Assembly: GCF_005116445.1 (NCBI RefSeq)
Contig: NZ_SWBQ01000003.1
Span: 558,001 to 622,000, forward strand
Direction: 5' to 3'
DNA: 64,000 nucleotides
Origin: Pedobacter frigoris
Lineage (GTDB): Bacteria > Bacteroidota > Bacteroidia > Sphingobacteriales > Sphingobacteriaceae
Every line of letters begins with the position of its first letter. Within the stretch, counting starts at the first letter, position 1. A program made the position numbers and the translations under genes. Positions 9,535-18,337 of the stretch are shown here, one piece after another. The notes under the pieces were generated by a model. That model was given only the letters and a program-made list of their open reading frames with translations, made no database searches and was not told the DNA's origin.

Positions 9535-11043
9535 ATGAGTCCAGCTATACTCTTATCTTTCTTAATCGGTTACTTTTTATTGCTCATTGCTATCGCTTTT
9601 GCGACATCAAAGAAGTCATCGGACAATTCTACATTTTTTATAGCCAACAGAAATTCCAAGTGGTATCTGGTTGCATTTGGAATGATAGGAACTGCGCTCT
9701 CAGGGGTAACATTCATTTCAGTACCGGGTGAAGTTGGAGCACCTGCAGGGAATCAATTTCAATATTTTCAGTTCATCCTTGGAAATGCGGTCGGCTTTAT
9801 TATTATTGCCACGGTACTACTCCCCCTATACTATAGAATGAACCTGACTTCCATTTATAGCTATATAGAACAACGTTTGGGTCACTACAGTTACAAAACT
9901 GCTGCCTCTATCTTTCTAATCAGCCGTACAATAGGTTCTGCATTCAGACTTTATCTGGTTGTAATCGTACTCCAACGTTTTATTTTTGATAGCTATGGTA
10001 TCCCTTTCTGGGTTACAGTATTGATCTCATTGTTATTAATATGGTCATATACATTTAAAGGGGGGCTCAAAACCATCATCATTACAGATACGCTGCAGAC
10101 TTTCTTTTTGGTACTCTCTGTATTTTTGACATTGTATTTCATTTGCAGCAGTCTGAATCTGGACATTCCCCAAGCTTTTGAAACCATCAAGAACAGTGGT
10201 TATTCCAAGGTTTTCTTCTTTGAAGACTTTCTCACCAATGGATTCCATTTCACCAAGGCCTTCATTGGCGGAGTATTTGTTACGATTGCAATGACCGGAC
10301 TAGATCAAGACTTAATGCAGAAGAACCTGAGTATGAAAACTATTGGTGAGGCACAAAAGAACATGTTTACCTTTACAGGTATTTTTGTTATTCTAAATAT
10401 CTTCTTTTTGAGCGTAGGAGCTTTGCTATATGTATATGCTTCTAAAAATGGAATAGAAATACCTTTAGATCATATTACAGGCAAGCCAAGAACTGACTTC
10501 CTTTTCCCTGAAATCGCGTTCAATCATTTGACAGTTGTTCCCGCAATCATATTTATGCTGGGCCTTACTGCAGCCACATTTGCTACCACTGATTCGGCTT
10601 TGACAGCATTGACTACCTCATTTTGTGTAGACTTTTTACAAATGAATAAGGGAGACAACCAAAATTCAAAGGAATCCGTAAATAAAAGACATACAGTACA
10701 TGTTGCTTTTTCTATCCTGATGTTTCTGGTGATCATCATCTTTAATGCATTCAATGATGAATCAGTAGTAAAAGGAATTTTCAAGGTGGCATCATACACT
10801 TATGGCCCATTGCTGGGTTTGTACAGTTTCGGTCTGTTTGTCAGAAACAGGGGGCTACATGATAAGCTTGTACCGTTTATATGTATCATATCCCCTGCAA
10901 TTTGCTATTACCTGAATGCAAACTCTGCTTCTTTATTTGGAGGCTATACTTTTAGTGTAGAACTTATTCTTGTGAATGGGTTGATTACCTTTATTGGATT
11001 ATTATTGATCAGTAAAAAGACTGATCAGCAAACAAAGTTTTAA
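9535..11043 (+). CDS. Sodium:solute symporter (SSS family)
   Basis: Inner-membrane Na+-coupled transporter of 502 residues with about thirteen hydrophobic segments, LeuT-like fold. SSS features include FGMIGTALSGVTFISVPG near residues 48-65, a GGLKTIIITDTLQ stretch near 178, and TTDSALTALTTSFCVDF near 350, where the Na2-site serines and threonines usually lie. The substrate (sugar, amino acid, sialic acid or other) cannot be assigned. The LOG-family gene follows after 19 bases. Confidence 0.9.
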   Translation: MSPAILLSFLIGYFLLLIAIAFATSKKSSDNSTFFIANRNSKWYLVAFGMIGTALSGVTFISVPGEVGAPAGNQFQYFQFILGNAVGFIIIATVLLPLYYRMNLTSIYSYIEQRLGHYSYKTAASIFLISRTIGSAFRLYLVVIVLQRFIFDSYGIPFWVTVLISLLLIWSYTFKGGLKTIIITDTLQTFFLVLSVFLTLYFICSSLNLDIPQAFETIKNSGYSKVFFFEDFLTNGFHFTKAFIGGVFVTIAMTGLDQDLMQKNLSMKTIGEAQKNMFTFTGIFVILNIFFLSVGALLYVYASKNGIEIPLDHITGKPRTDFLFPEIAFNHLTVVPAIIFMLGLTAATFATTDSALTALTTSFCVDFLQMNKGDNQNSKESVNKRHTVHVAFSILMFLVIIIFNAFNDESVVKGIFKVASYTYGPLLGLYSFGLFVRNRGLHDKLVPFICIISPAICYYLNANSASLFGGYTFSVELILVNGLITFIGLLLISKKTDQQTKF

Positions 11044-11062
11044 TACATTTAATACCTATAGA

Positions 11063-11770
11063 ATGACAAGTGAAGAGAAAATAAGAAGTGCATTTGAAAA
11101 TAAAAACTGGCAGGAAATTAAAGTAACAGACTCCTGGCAAATCTTCAAAATAATGGCTGAATTTGTTGATGGTTTTGAAAAGCTGGCAAAAATTGGCCCT
11201 TGCGTATCCATATTCGGATCAGCCAGAACTGCAGAAACCAATCCATATTATGATATAGCAGTAGAATGTGGACGCCTGTTGACAGAAAGAGGATATGGCG
11301 TAATAACCGGAGGTGGCCCGGGTATTATGGAGGCTGGAAACAAAGGAGCACATATGAATGGCGGCAAGTCCGTAGGATTAAACATAGAACTCCCTTTTGA
11401 ACAGTTTCATAACAAATATATAGACCACAACAAATTACTGGAATTTGATTACTTCTTCATTAGAAAAGTAATGTTTATGAAATATTCCCAGGGCTTTATT
11501 GTTTTACCTGGTGGAATGGGCACTATGGATGAACTCTTTGAGGCCATTACCTTAATTCAAACAGGGAAAATCGCACGTTTCCCTATCGTACTTGTAGGAA
11601 AGGATTACTGGAGTGGGTTAATTGACTGGATTACCAGCACCATGCTTAAAAAAGAACATAACATCCATGAAGAGGATTTAAACCTTTTCAGATTAGTCGA
11701 TACTGCAGAAGAAGCTACAGAACATATCTTCAGGTTCTATGATAAGTATGTATTAAAACCAAATTTCTAG
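11063..11770 (+). CDS. LOG family protein (TIGR00730, Rossmann fold)
   Basis: Member of the LOG/lysine-decarboxylase-like family, whose characterised members are nucleoside-5'-monophosphate phosphoribohydrolases. 235 residues. The two signatures are GGGPGIMEAGNKGA from about residue 83 and PGGMGTMDE at about 149-157, which form the nucleotide-binding active site. The N-terminal extension of about 45 residues is longer than in minimal LOG proteins. It follows the symporter closely on the same strand and overlaps the convergent DUF502 gene by 4 bases. Confidence 0.9.
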   Translation: MTSEEKIRSAFENKNWQEIKVTDSWQIFKIMAEFVDGFEKLAKIGPCVSIFGSARTAETNPYYDIAVECGRLLTERGYGVITGGGPGIMEAGNKGAHMNGGKSVGLNIELPFEQFHNKYIDHNKLLEFDYFFIRKVMFMKYSQGFIVLPGGMGTMDELFEAITLIQTGKIARFPIVLVGKDYWSGLIDWITSTMLKKEHNIHEEDLNLFRLVDTAEEATEHIFRFYDKYVLKPNF

Positions 11771-12357
11771 ATATGACTAACGCCTCCTGACACCACAAGC
11801 TTCATCGCTTCAGGGGCACTCATCTTCAAAGGTTTAATTTTTTCATTTTTGACCACATATACCTGTCCGGCAAAAGAGTATGAAAAAGGAAAATACACAA
11901 TAGACTCACCTGGCAGACCAATAGATGCCAAATCGCCCTGTGTCAGGAAACCTATGCGTTTTAAATCCCCTTCAACATCGACCAACACCGGATTGTTAAA
12001 CTTCTTCTCATCACCAACAAATGCTTCAGTCAGATCTTTAATTGAGGAGTAGATAAATTTCAGTATTGGCAGCCTATCCATTATCTTTTGAAACCAGTTG
12101 TACATCGGCTCTGTAACGAAATTGGTTACAAATATCCCAGCCACCAATATGATTGAAATGACAAGCCCAAGTCCAAGTCCCGGAATATTTCTACTTGCAC
12201 CAGTACGAGGATCTACCCCAAGTATATTGTTGATATTCAACCAGCTGTCTACCGTAGTTACAGCCCATACCACAATAAAAACACTTAGTGCGATAGGAAG
12301 CACAATTAGTAAACCTTTGATCAGGTAATTTAATAAGGCCCTGCCAATTCTATTCAT
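11767..12357 (-). CDS. DUF502 domain-containing membrane protein
   Basis: A 196-residue membrane protein of the DUF502 family, function unknown. Two strong hydrophobic segments (about residues 12-34 and 59-82) flank a short loop. A cytoplasmic or periplasmic beta-rich tail carries the conserved GFLTQG and YFPFSYSFAGQVYVV stretches. The 3' end overlaps the LOG gene tail to tail. The murF-alr gene ends 25 bases upstream on the same strand, so cotranscription with cell-wall synthesis is possible. Confidence 0.85.
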   Translation of the reverse strand: MNRIGRALLNYLIKGLLIVLPIALSVFIVVWAVTTVDSWLNINNILGVDPRTGASRNIPGLGLGLVISIILVAGIFVTNFVTEPMYNWFQKIMDRLPILKFIYSSIKDLTEAFVGDEKKFNNPVLVDVEGDLKRIGFLTQGDLASIGLPGESIVYFPFSYSFAGQVYVVKNEKIKPLKMSAPEAMKLVVSGGVSHI

Positions 12358-12382
12358 AATGCAAACTTAGGTAAAATAAAGA

Positions 12383-14842
12383 CTATTCGTAAAAATATAC
12401 CCTTTTCACTCTTTGAGATATATTGGTGAGTATTTCATAAGGAATAGTTTCAATTTGTCTGGCCAACTCTGCAATAGTCAATTCACCATTAAAAACAATA
12501 ACTTCATCCCCGGTCTTAACATCTAAGCCTGTTACGTCGATCATACACATATCCATGCAAATTACACCGACTGTTGGCACCAGTTTACCTTTAATAAGCA
12601 TCTTACCATTTCCATTTCCAAACTTCCGGTTATATCCATCTGCATAACCAATTTTCACAGTTGCTATTGTTCCCCCTTCGCTAAGCATCCCTTTTCTGCT
12701 GTATCCCACAGTTTCATTAGGTTTAACGTGTTTTAACTGGGTGATCGTAGTTTTCAACACTGCAACAGTTTGTAATCCTCTATTATTTTTTAATCCTCCG
12801 TCAAAACCATATAATCCGATTCCAATCCTCACCATGTCGAATTGAGCTTCGGGATGCCTGCTGATTCCGGAAGTATTGGAAATATGCCTGATGAAAGTGT
12901 AATCCAATCCCCGACTTATTTCATCGGCAATAGCAGTAAACCTGGATAGCTGATGCGTAGTGAATTCATCATGAACTTCATCTTCACTGCCCACAAGATG
13001 AGAGAAAACAGAAACAACTTTAACTTTATCTGATTCATTCAGCAAAAGAAGCAGGTCTTTCAGATCAGGTTCCTCAAAACCCAATCGATGCATACCTGTA
13101 TCTATTTTTAAATGCACCGGATAATTGCGTTCATTTTCTCCAAGGAATGTGGTAAAACTTCGAAGTATATCCAGGTTATAGATTTCGGGTTCCAGGTTAT
13201 GTTTTATTATAGCATCAAAAGCAGAAGGCTCAGGACTCATGACCATAATGGGGATGGATATTCCTGATTTTCTTAAAGAAATCCCTTCATCTGTATATGC
13301 AACAGCCAAATAATCTACTTTGTGATATTGTAGCAAGTTCGCAATTTCAAAACTACCGCTTCCGTAAGAAAATGCTTTGACCATAGCCATTACCTTAACA
13401 CCAGGTCTTAATTTATTGCGATAAAATTGCAGGTTCCCGGCTAGTGCATTGAGATCTATTTCCAATACCGTATCATGTATTTTCTGAACAATCAATTTAC
13501 TAATTCTTCCAAACTCAAACCTTCTGGCACCCTTGACTAAAATGGTTTCATTACTGAAATGAACGGAAGGAAAATTATCTATAAAGGATTGAGTATTTTC
13601 ATAAAATACAGATTCTATTTCAAACGCTTCACTGCATGCCGAAATATGGGTACCTATACCTATGATTCTGTTGACATTCTTTTGCTTCAATAAAGCCGCT
13701 ATTTCAGCATACAGTACTTCATCTGGTTTACCGGTTTCATACAAATCTGATAGTATCAGCGTTCTCTTAGGATGTTGGTTTTGAAGATTTAAAAAATCAA
13801 GAGCAATAGCCAGTGATGAAATATCTGCACTATAAGAGTCATCGATGACAGAGCATTGGTTTATACCGTTTTTTAACTCCAATCTCATGCTCACCAGCGT
13901 TAGTTTTTCCAGATTGGCATCTGCCTGCGCAGCAGTGTATCCCATGGCTAGTAACGTTGCCCAGCAAATGATGCCATTTTCCAAAGAAGCATTGTCACTG
14001 AATGGAATCAGACATTCAATCTCTTCACCTTTATATAGTGCTCTGATATAATTTCTACCATCAATAGGTTCTACGAATAAAACTTGCAGGTCAGCCTTTT
14101 GTTTCGTACTCCAGGAAAACCTGGTCTTTCCGGGCAATTCATTTTCATCTAATCCGGCTGTATATTCAGGAGAGTATATAAACAACTCTGTTTCCTTAAA
14201 AAGCTTCAACTTCTCCAGTAGCTTCTCCGTATGTGATGAAAATCCTTCTGCATGGGCCTCACCTATATTTGTCAATATCCCTATTGTTGGCGCTATGATT
14301 TCAGCTAAAGCATCCATTTCTCCCTCCCTGGATATCCCTGCTTCAAATATACCAAGGGTATGCATTTCATTTATTTGCCAGACCGATAACGGTACCCCGA
14401 TCTGCGAATTAAAGCTTTTAGGACTCCTTACAATATTATAATCAGCTGCAAGCAATTGGTAAAGCCATTCTTTAACAATTGTTTTACCATTGCTACCTGT
14501 AATCGCTAAAACAGGCAGATGATAATACTTGCGATTATATCCGGACAATATCTGAAGTGCAGATAACACATCGTCAATTAAAATTACATTTGCGTCAGAA
14601 TAGGTTCTCGTGTAATTTTCATCACTAACTACGAAATTTCTAATGCCGTTTGAATAAGCATGATCTATATAATAATGACCGTCCCGTTTTCCACTTAGCG
14701 CAAAAAACAAAGACTCCTCAGGATCTATTACACTTCTGCTGTCAATTACCAGCTTGCTAATCAGTGCAGGCTGATTCTGTACAAATAATTTTGCCTGTAA
14801 AATACCTGCAATATTTTCAATGCTATAATTGGAGTCAGTCAT
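12383..14842 (-). CDS. Bifunctional UDP-MurNAc-tripeptide:D-Ala-D-Ala ligase / alanine racemase
   Basis: Fusion of MurF (about residues 1-450) and alanine racemase (about 455-819), an arrangement common in Bacteroidota. MurF adds D-Ala-D-Ala to the peptidoglycan precursor; Alr makes the D-alanine. The MurF ATP loop GSNGKT is at 116-121. In the racemase half the PLP lysine is Lys489 (MVKAFSYG), and IGYADGYNR supplies the catalytic tyrosine region. The Alr lysine loop reads AFSYG instead of the usual ADAYG, a mild deviation. The ligase half is complete and not truncated. Coupling both activities in one chain links D-Ala supply to wall assembly. Confidence 0.93.
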   Translation of the reverse strand: MTDSNYSIENIAGILQAKLFVQNQPALISKLVIDSRSVIDPEESLFFALSGKRDGHYYIDHAYSNGIRNFVVSDENYTRTYSDANVILIDDVLSALQILSGYNRKYYHLPVLAITGSNGKTIVKEWLYQLLAADYNIVRSPKSFNSQIGVPLSVWQINEMHTLGIFEAGISREGEMDALAEIIAPTIGILTNIGEAHAEGFSSHTEKLLEKLKLFKETELFIYSPEYTAGLDENELPGKTRFSWSTKQKADLQVLFVEPIDGRNYIRALYKGEEIECLIPFSDNASLENGIICWATLLAMGYTAAQADANLEKLTLVSMRLELKNGINQCSVIDDSYSADISSLAIALDFLNLQNQHPKRTLILSDLYETGKPDEVLYAEIAALLKQKNVNRIIGIGTHISACSEAFEIESVFYENTQSFIDNFPSVHFSNETILVKGARRFEFGRISKLIVQKIHDTVLEIDLNALAGNLQFYRNKLRPGVKVMAMVKAFSYGSGSFEIANLLQYHKVDYLAVAYTDEGISLRKSGISIPIMVMSPEPSAFDAIIKHNLEPEIYNLDILRSFTTFLGENERNYPVHLKIDTGMHRLGFEEPDLKDLLLLLNESDKVKVVSVFSHLVGSEDEVHDEFTTHQLSRFTAIADEISRGLDYTFIRHISNTSGISRHPEAQFDMVRIGIGLYGFDGGLKNNRGLQTVAVLKTTITQLKHVKPNETVGYSRKGMLSEGGTIATVKIGYADGYNRKFGNGNGKMLIKGKLVPTVGVICMDMCMIDVTGLDVKTGDEVIVFNGELTIAELARQIETIPYEILTNISQRVKRVYFYE

Positions 14843-14935
14843 GCACCAAAATTAGCTATTTTAGTTCATGATATCAGCACAGAGTTTTACTGCTTACTCA
14901 TAAAATTCAGGCCGCCGGATGTTGTCAACAATAAC

Positions 14936-16456
14936 TTAATGTGTTGCGTATTTAAGTATTTCCTTAGCTTCTTCATCCTGATATTGAGCAATCAGGTTAT
15001 TTAATTTTGCCTTTAATTCATCTGTTATTTTTTCATATCCTTTTTTACCAAAAATATTATTCATTTCTGAAGGATCTTTCTGTAGATCATAAAGCTCCCA
15101 ACCCTCTACTCTTTTATAAAAACGTATGAGTTTATATCTCTTCGTGCTTACACCAAAATGAGGTGACACAGAGTGTTCTCCATTTTCATAATAGTGATAG
15201 AACATGGCATCTCTCCTTTTTGCATTTTTATCTTTAAATAGCGGAAGCATTGATTCTCCTTGAAAATCAGCAGGAACAGTTAAACCTGCAGCTTGCAAAA
15301 TTGTAGGTGCCAAATCAAGATTCATCACCATATCATTTGATTTAGTACCAGGCTTTATCACACTTGGATACCGCATCACCATTGGCGTTCTAAAAGACTC
15401 TTCGTACATAAATCGTTTATCAAACCACCCATGCTCTCCCATATAAAAGCCCTGATCTGAAAGGTAGATTACAATAGTATTTTCAGTTAGATTGTGTTTA
15501 TCAAGGTAAGCTAAGGTCCTCCCAATATTCCTGTCCAGTGATGCCGCCGTACTCATGTAATCTCTCATATACCGTTCGTATTTCCATTCTACTAACGCTT
15601 TACCCGATAATTTCTTTTTGTTTAAATCAGCTTCAATTGGCTTATAATAGGAATCAAACTTTGCTTTCTGAGCAACATTCATACGGTTAACAGTTCCATC
15701 TCCATTTTTCACATTCGAAAGCATTTTCAAATCATATCCCATAGCCATGGTTTTATCAATAGTCATATCTTGCACATTTGCAGCAGCTCTGTTCTTATAA
15801 TCATCGTAAAAATTGGCTGGTAAAGGAAATTTAACGCTATCATATCTACCCATATCAGTGGTATCCGGAAGCCAGGTCCTATGAGTTGCCTTATGGCCAA
15901 TCACCAGACAAAACGGCTTAGATAAGTCTCTGGAATCCAGCCATTGCTCGGAGGCATCTTCTATTAAATTGGTCACATATCCTTCTTTCCTGATCACTTT
16001 CCCGTCCATTCCAATGAAATCGGGATTATAATATTGCCCCTGCTCGGGCAACAAACTATAAAAATCAAAACCCTGAGGTTTTCCACTAAGGTGTATTTTC
16101 CCTACCCAGGCTGTCTGATAGCCTCCTGCTTGTAAATGTTTCGCGAAATTATCCTGACTATGGTCAAATTTTGAGGTTTCATTATCTTTAAACCCATTTT
16201 TATGACTGTATTTACCTGTTAATATCACCGCTCTGCTTGGTCCACAAATAGAATTGGTCACATAAGCCTTGTTAAATACTGCTCCTTCTTTAGCTATTCT
16301 ATCGATATTTGGTGTTTTAACCAATTTGTTTCCATAAGCACTGATGGCTTGAAAGGCATGATCGTCTGAAACAATAACAATGATATTGGGCTTTTTCTGG
16401 GCATATAATAGATGTCCTATTAACATTGATAAGATCAGTAACGTATTTTTTTTCAT
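14936..16456 (-). CDS. Sulfatase (type I, N-acetylglucosamine-6-sulfatase/heparan-sulfatase-like)
   Basis: Exported sulfatase of 506 residues with a signal peptide (about 1-20, ending LLYAQ). The formylglycine site is CGPSR at Cys71, matching CxPxR, so it needs an anaerobic- or aerobic-type maturation enzyme from elsewhere. Metal-binding Asp31-Asp32 lie in VIVSDDHAFQ, and the second metal site region is IVIYLSDQGFYMGEHGW. The C-terminus (WELYDLQKDPSEMNNIFG) is typical of glycosaminoglycan-type sulfatases. No SusC/D pair or other PUL gene is adjacent, so the polysaccharide context is missing. Confidence 0.92.
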   Translation of the reverse strand: MKKNTLLILSMLIGHLLYAQKKPNIIVIVSDDHAFQAISAYGNKLVKTPNIDRIAKEGAVFNKAYVTNSICGPSRAVILTGKYSHKNGFKDNETSKFDHSQDNFAKHLQAGGYQTAWVGKIHLSGKPQGFDFYSLLPEQGQYYNPDFIGMDGKVIRKEGYVTNLIEDASEQWLDSRDLSKPFCLVIGHKATHRTWLPDTTDMGRYDSVKFPLPANFYDDYKNRAAANVQDMTIDKTMAMGYDLKMLSNVKNGDGTVNRMNVAQKAKFDSYYKPIEADLNKKKLSGKALVEWKYERYMRDYMSTAASLDRNIGRTLAYLDKHNLTENTIVIYLSDQGFYMGEHGWFDKRFMYEESFRTPMVMRYPSVIKPGTKSNDMVMNLDLAPTILQAAGLTVPADFQGESMLPLFKDKNAKRRDAMFYHYYENGEHSVSPHFGVSTKRYKLIRFYKRVEGWELYDLQKDPSEMNNIFGKKGYEKITDELKAKLNNLIAQYQDEEAKEILKYATH

Positions 16457-16611
16457 TTGTGTGTTGGTTGTTCAGGAATCTAAAGTAAATAATTTGATTA
16501 ACATTATGTAATACTTAATGTGTATTGTTTTGCTTGCAGCAGAATACACATTTAAAAATTACAGCTGATTTCACTCAGCCACAGCATGATTTAGAATATT
16601 TTTTCAGTGAA

Positions 16612-17298
16612 TTAAAATTGAATGTCAGCGAACCACTTTTTATAAATGTTCTGATACATTCCATTTTCCTTTAATGTTGTAAGCGCCCCGTCAAACTGTT
16701 CCTTAAGCTTCAGATCACCCTTCTTCATAGCTATTGCATATTGTGAATCCGTTCTGGGAAGATACATTCCTACCTTAAGTTTTTTATTTTTTTGAAGAAA
16801 ACCTCCTGCAATTGGTGAGTCGTCAATAAGCATATCTATCTTACCCGCCTGTAATTTTCTGTAAAGCTCCCTGTTTGTTTCTGCATGCACCATGTTATTC
16901 GCAGGAAAATGAGTATGTACATATTTTTCCGCCTCAGTAGCTTCTCTGATCCCAATAGTCTTATTTTTAAAATCAGCGATCTCTAAAAGAGAATCAGCCT
17001 GATTAACGACTGCACAAAGCCTGAAGTGAAGGTAAGGGTTGCTAAACTCCAAAATATGCCTTCTGGATGCCGTTACAGTAACTGCAGAGCAAATTAAATC
17101 GAGTTCACCTTTAAAGAGTTTTTCCAATATGTTAGACCATAATGATACTTCGTACTCCACCTCCAAATCCAGCAATTCAGTAATTGCTTTCATTAAATCG
17201 ACCTCAAAGCCTTCAAAATTCTCGGCATTATAATCTGAATGCATTGGAAATGGTGCTGCAGAATCTAATCCGACTTTTAGTACTCTTTTTTGACTCAT
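16612..17298 (-). CDS. Extracellular-type solute-binding protein family 3 domain, no export signal
   Basis: A 228-residue protein consisting almost entirely of a family 3 substrate-binding domain of the amino-acid ABC type. Signs are VGLDSAAPFPMHSD, FEGFEVDLMKAITELLDLE, and the C-terminal KEQFDGALTTLKENGMYQNIYKKWF. The usual signal peptide is absent: the ATG at 17298 is followed directly by SQKRVLKVG. The only longer frame starts at a TTG and adds a polar stretch. No permease or ATPase gene is nearby. It may be a cytoplasmic ligand-binding protein or a cyclohexadienyl-dehydratase-like enzyme; function is open. Confidence 0.8.
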   Translation of the reverse strand: MSQKRVLKVGLDSAAPFPMHSDYNAENFEGFEVDLMKAITELLDLEVEYEVSLWSNILEKLFKGELDLICSAVTVTASRRHILEFSNPYLHFRLCAVVNQADSLLEIADFKNKTIGIREATEAEKYVHTHFPANNMVHAETNRELYRKLQAGKIDMLIDDSPIAGGFLQKNKKLKVGMYLPRTDSQYAIAMKKGDLKLKEQFDGALTTLKENGMYQNIYKKWFADIQF

Positions 17299-17400
17299 AT
17301 TAGGAGCTGATGACTGAGGGTTCCTTGGATGAGCCAATTTACATCTTTTTAGCAATAAATTAATAAATAGCCCCTAAATGTTCATAAATCGATAATTGTG

Positions 17401-17433
17401 AAATAAAAAAAGCCCTGTAGAATCTACAGGGCT
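17401..17433 (-). terminator. Terminator of the tRNA-Gly/tRNA-Leu operon
   Basis: A perfect 10-bp stem (17411-17420 with 17424-17433) and AAT loop, followed on the minus strand by a T-rich run (17410-17401). It lies 13 bases downstream of the tRNA-Leu 3' end. Confidence 0.85.
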
Positions 17434-17445
17434 TCGTTACTTTTG

Positions 17446-17530
17446 TACTCAGAGCGGGAATCGAACCCGCACGACTTTTAAGGTCACAGGATTTTAAGTC
17501 CTGCGTGTCTACCAGTTCCACCATCTGAGC
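17446..17530 (-). tRNA. tRNA-Leu (anticodon TAA)
   Basis: An 85-base cloverleaf with an extended variable arm. The acceptor GCTCAGA pairs with TCTGAGT (one G-T pair). The anticodon loop CTTAAAA gives TAA, and the T arm is GCGGGTTCGATTCCCGC. The discriminator is A and CCA is not encoded. It is the second gene of a tRNA operon, 48 bases after tRNA-Gly. Confidence 0.95.
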
Positions 17531-17552
17531 AGGTGAATAACCTTTTAAAATT

Positions 17553-17576
17553 AAATGCCTTCTAAAGAAGGCATTT
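17553..17576. other. Hairpin between the two tRNA genes
   Basis: Perfect 10-bp inverted repeat with a TAAA loop in the 48-base spacer. No strong T-tract follows, so it is more likely a processing or insulating stem than a full terminator. Confidence 0.5.
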
Positions 17577-17578
17577 AG

Positions 17579-17651
<73 letters not shown>

Positions 17652-17731
17652 ATGATCTTTGACATCTCCGATATCATTCCAAACTCTAAAAGGTTTTTTT
17701 TAATTACACCCTTTGTTTCCGTTTGGGAATG

Positions 17732-17761
17732 CAAATATAAGCAGATTTATATTTCCGTCAA
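17732..17761 (-). promoter_or_regulatory. Bacteroidota-type promoter of the tRNA operon
   Basis: On the minus strand TTG (17761-17759), a spacer of exactly 19 bases, then TATATTTG (17739-17732). This matches the TTG/TANNTTTG consensus. Transcription would begin near 17726, about 75 bases before tRNA-Gly. Confidence 0.8.
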
Positions 17762-17787
17762 GTTATTTTTCATAAAAAATGCTACAA

Positions 17788-18279
17788 TCAGGTTAAGTTA
17801 TTGTTTTTCAGTACCTCTAAAATTAAATCATTTTCAAAACCTCTAGTCAAAAGGTAATTTACAAGCTTATATTTTCTTTTATAGGCTTCCTTTTCAGAAA
17901 TTGTCTTCAACTTCTTCTCTGCACATGTTAATATCGTTCTCAGATAATCATCATAATTTATCGTCTTCAATACATTCACGATCATCTTATCCGGAACTTT
18001 TTTCAGCTTCAGTCCCTGTTTAATTTTGATCTTCCCCCAGCCTTTGATATTAAACTTACCTGACACGTAAGCCATAGCAAAGCGTTCTTCATTTAAAAAA
18101 TTAGTCTGTATAAGCTCAGAAATCGTTTCTTCAACATCGTTACTCCACAATCCCCATTCATACAGTTTATCCCTCACCTCCTGCTGTGAACGTTCCTGAT
18201 AAGCACAATAATGCTCAGCTTTTGCAAGTGCAGCCTTTTTATCGAGTTTAACAACTACTTTTTTTGAAGATTCGAACAT
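17788..18279 (-). CDS. recX: Regulatory protein RecX
   Basis: RecX family protein of 163 residues that caps or inhibits RecA filaments. It consists of repeated three-helix units, seen in YLRDKL-like segments such as EVRDKLYEWGL, LNEERFAMAYVSGKFNIKGWG and KKLKTISEKEAYKRKYKL. GKFNIKGWGKIKIKQ is the family-typical motif. I chose the ATG at 18279 (MFESSKK); an ATG at 18303 would add eight residues. No recA gene is next to it. Confidence 0.88.
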   Translation of the reverse strand: MFESSKKVVVKLDKKAALAKAEHYCAYQERSQQEVRDKLYEWGLWSNDVEETISELIQTNFLNEERFAMAYVSGKFNIKGWGKIKIKQGLKLKKVPDKMIVNVLKTINYDDYLRTILTCAEKKLKTISEKEAYKRKYKLVNYLLTRGFENDLILEVLKNNNLT

Positions 18280-18337
18280 ATGCAATATTACTAAATACAG
18301 CAATTAAGTGAGTCAATACCGCTGCAATAAATACCAA

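Noticed and set aside
10524..10799. 91-residue minus-strand frame inside the symporter gene
   Set aside because: Contained in a membrane protein gene and without a recognisable domain; typical shadow frame.
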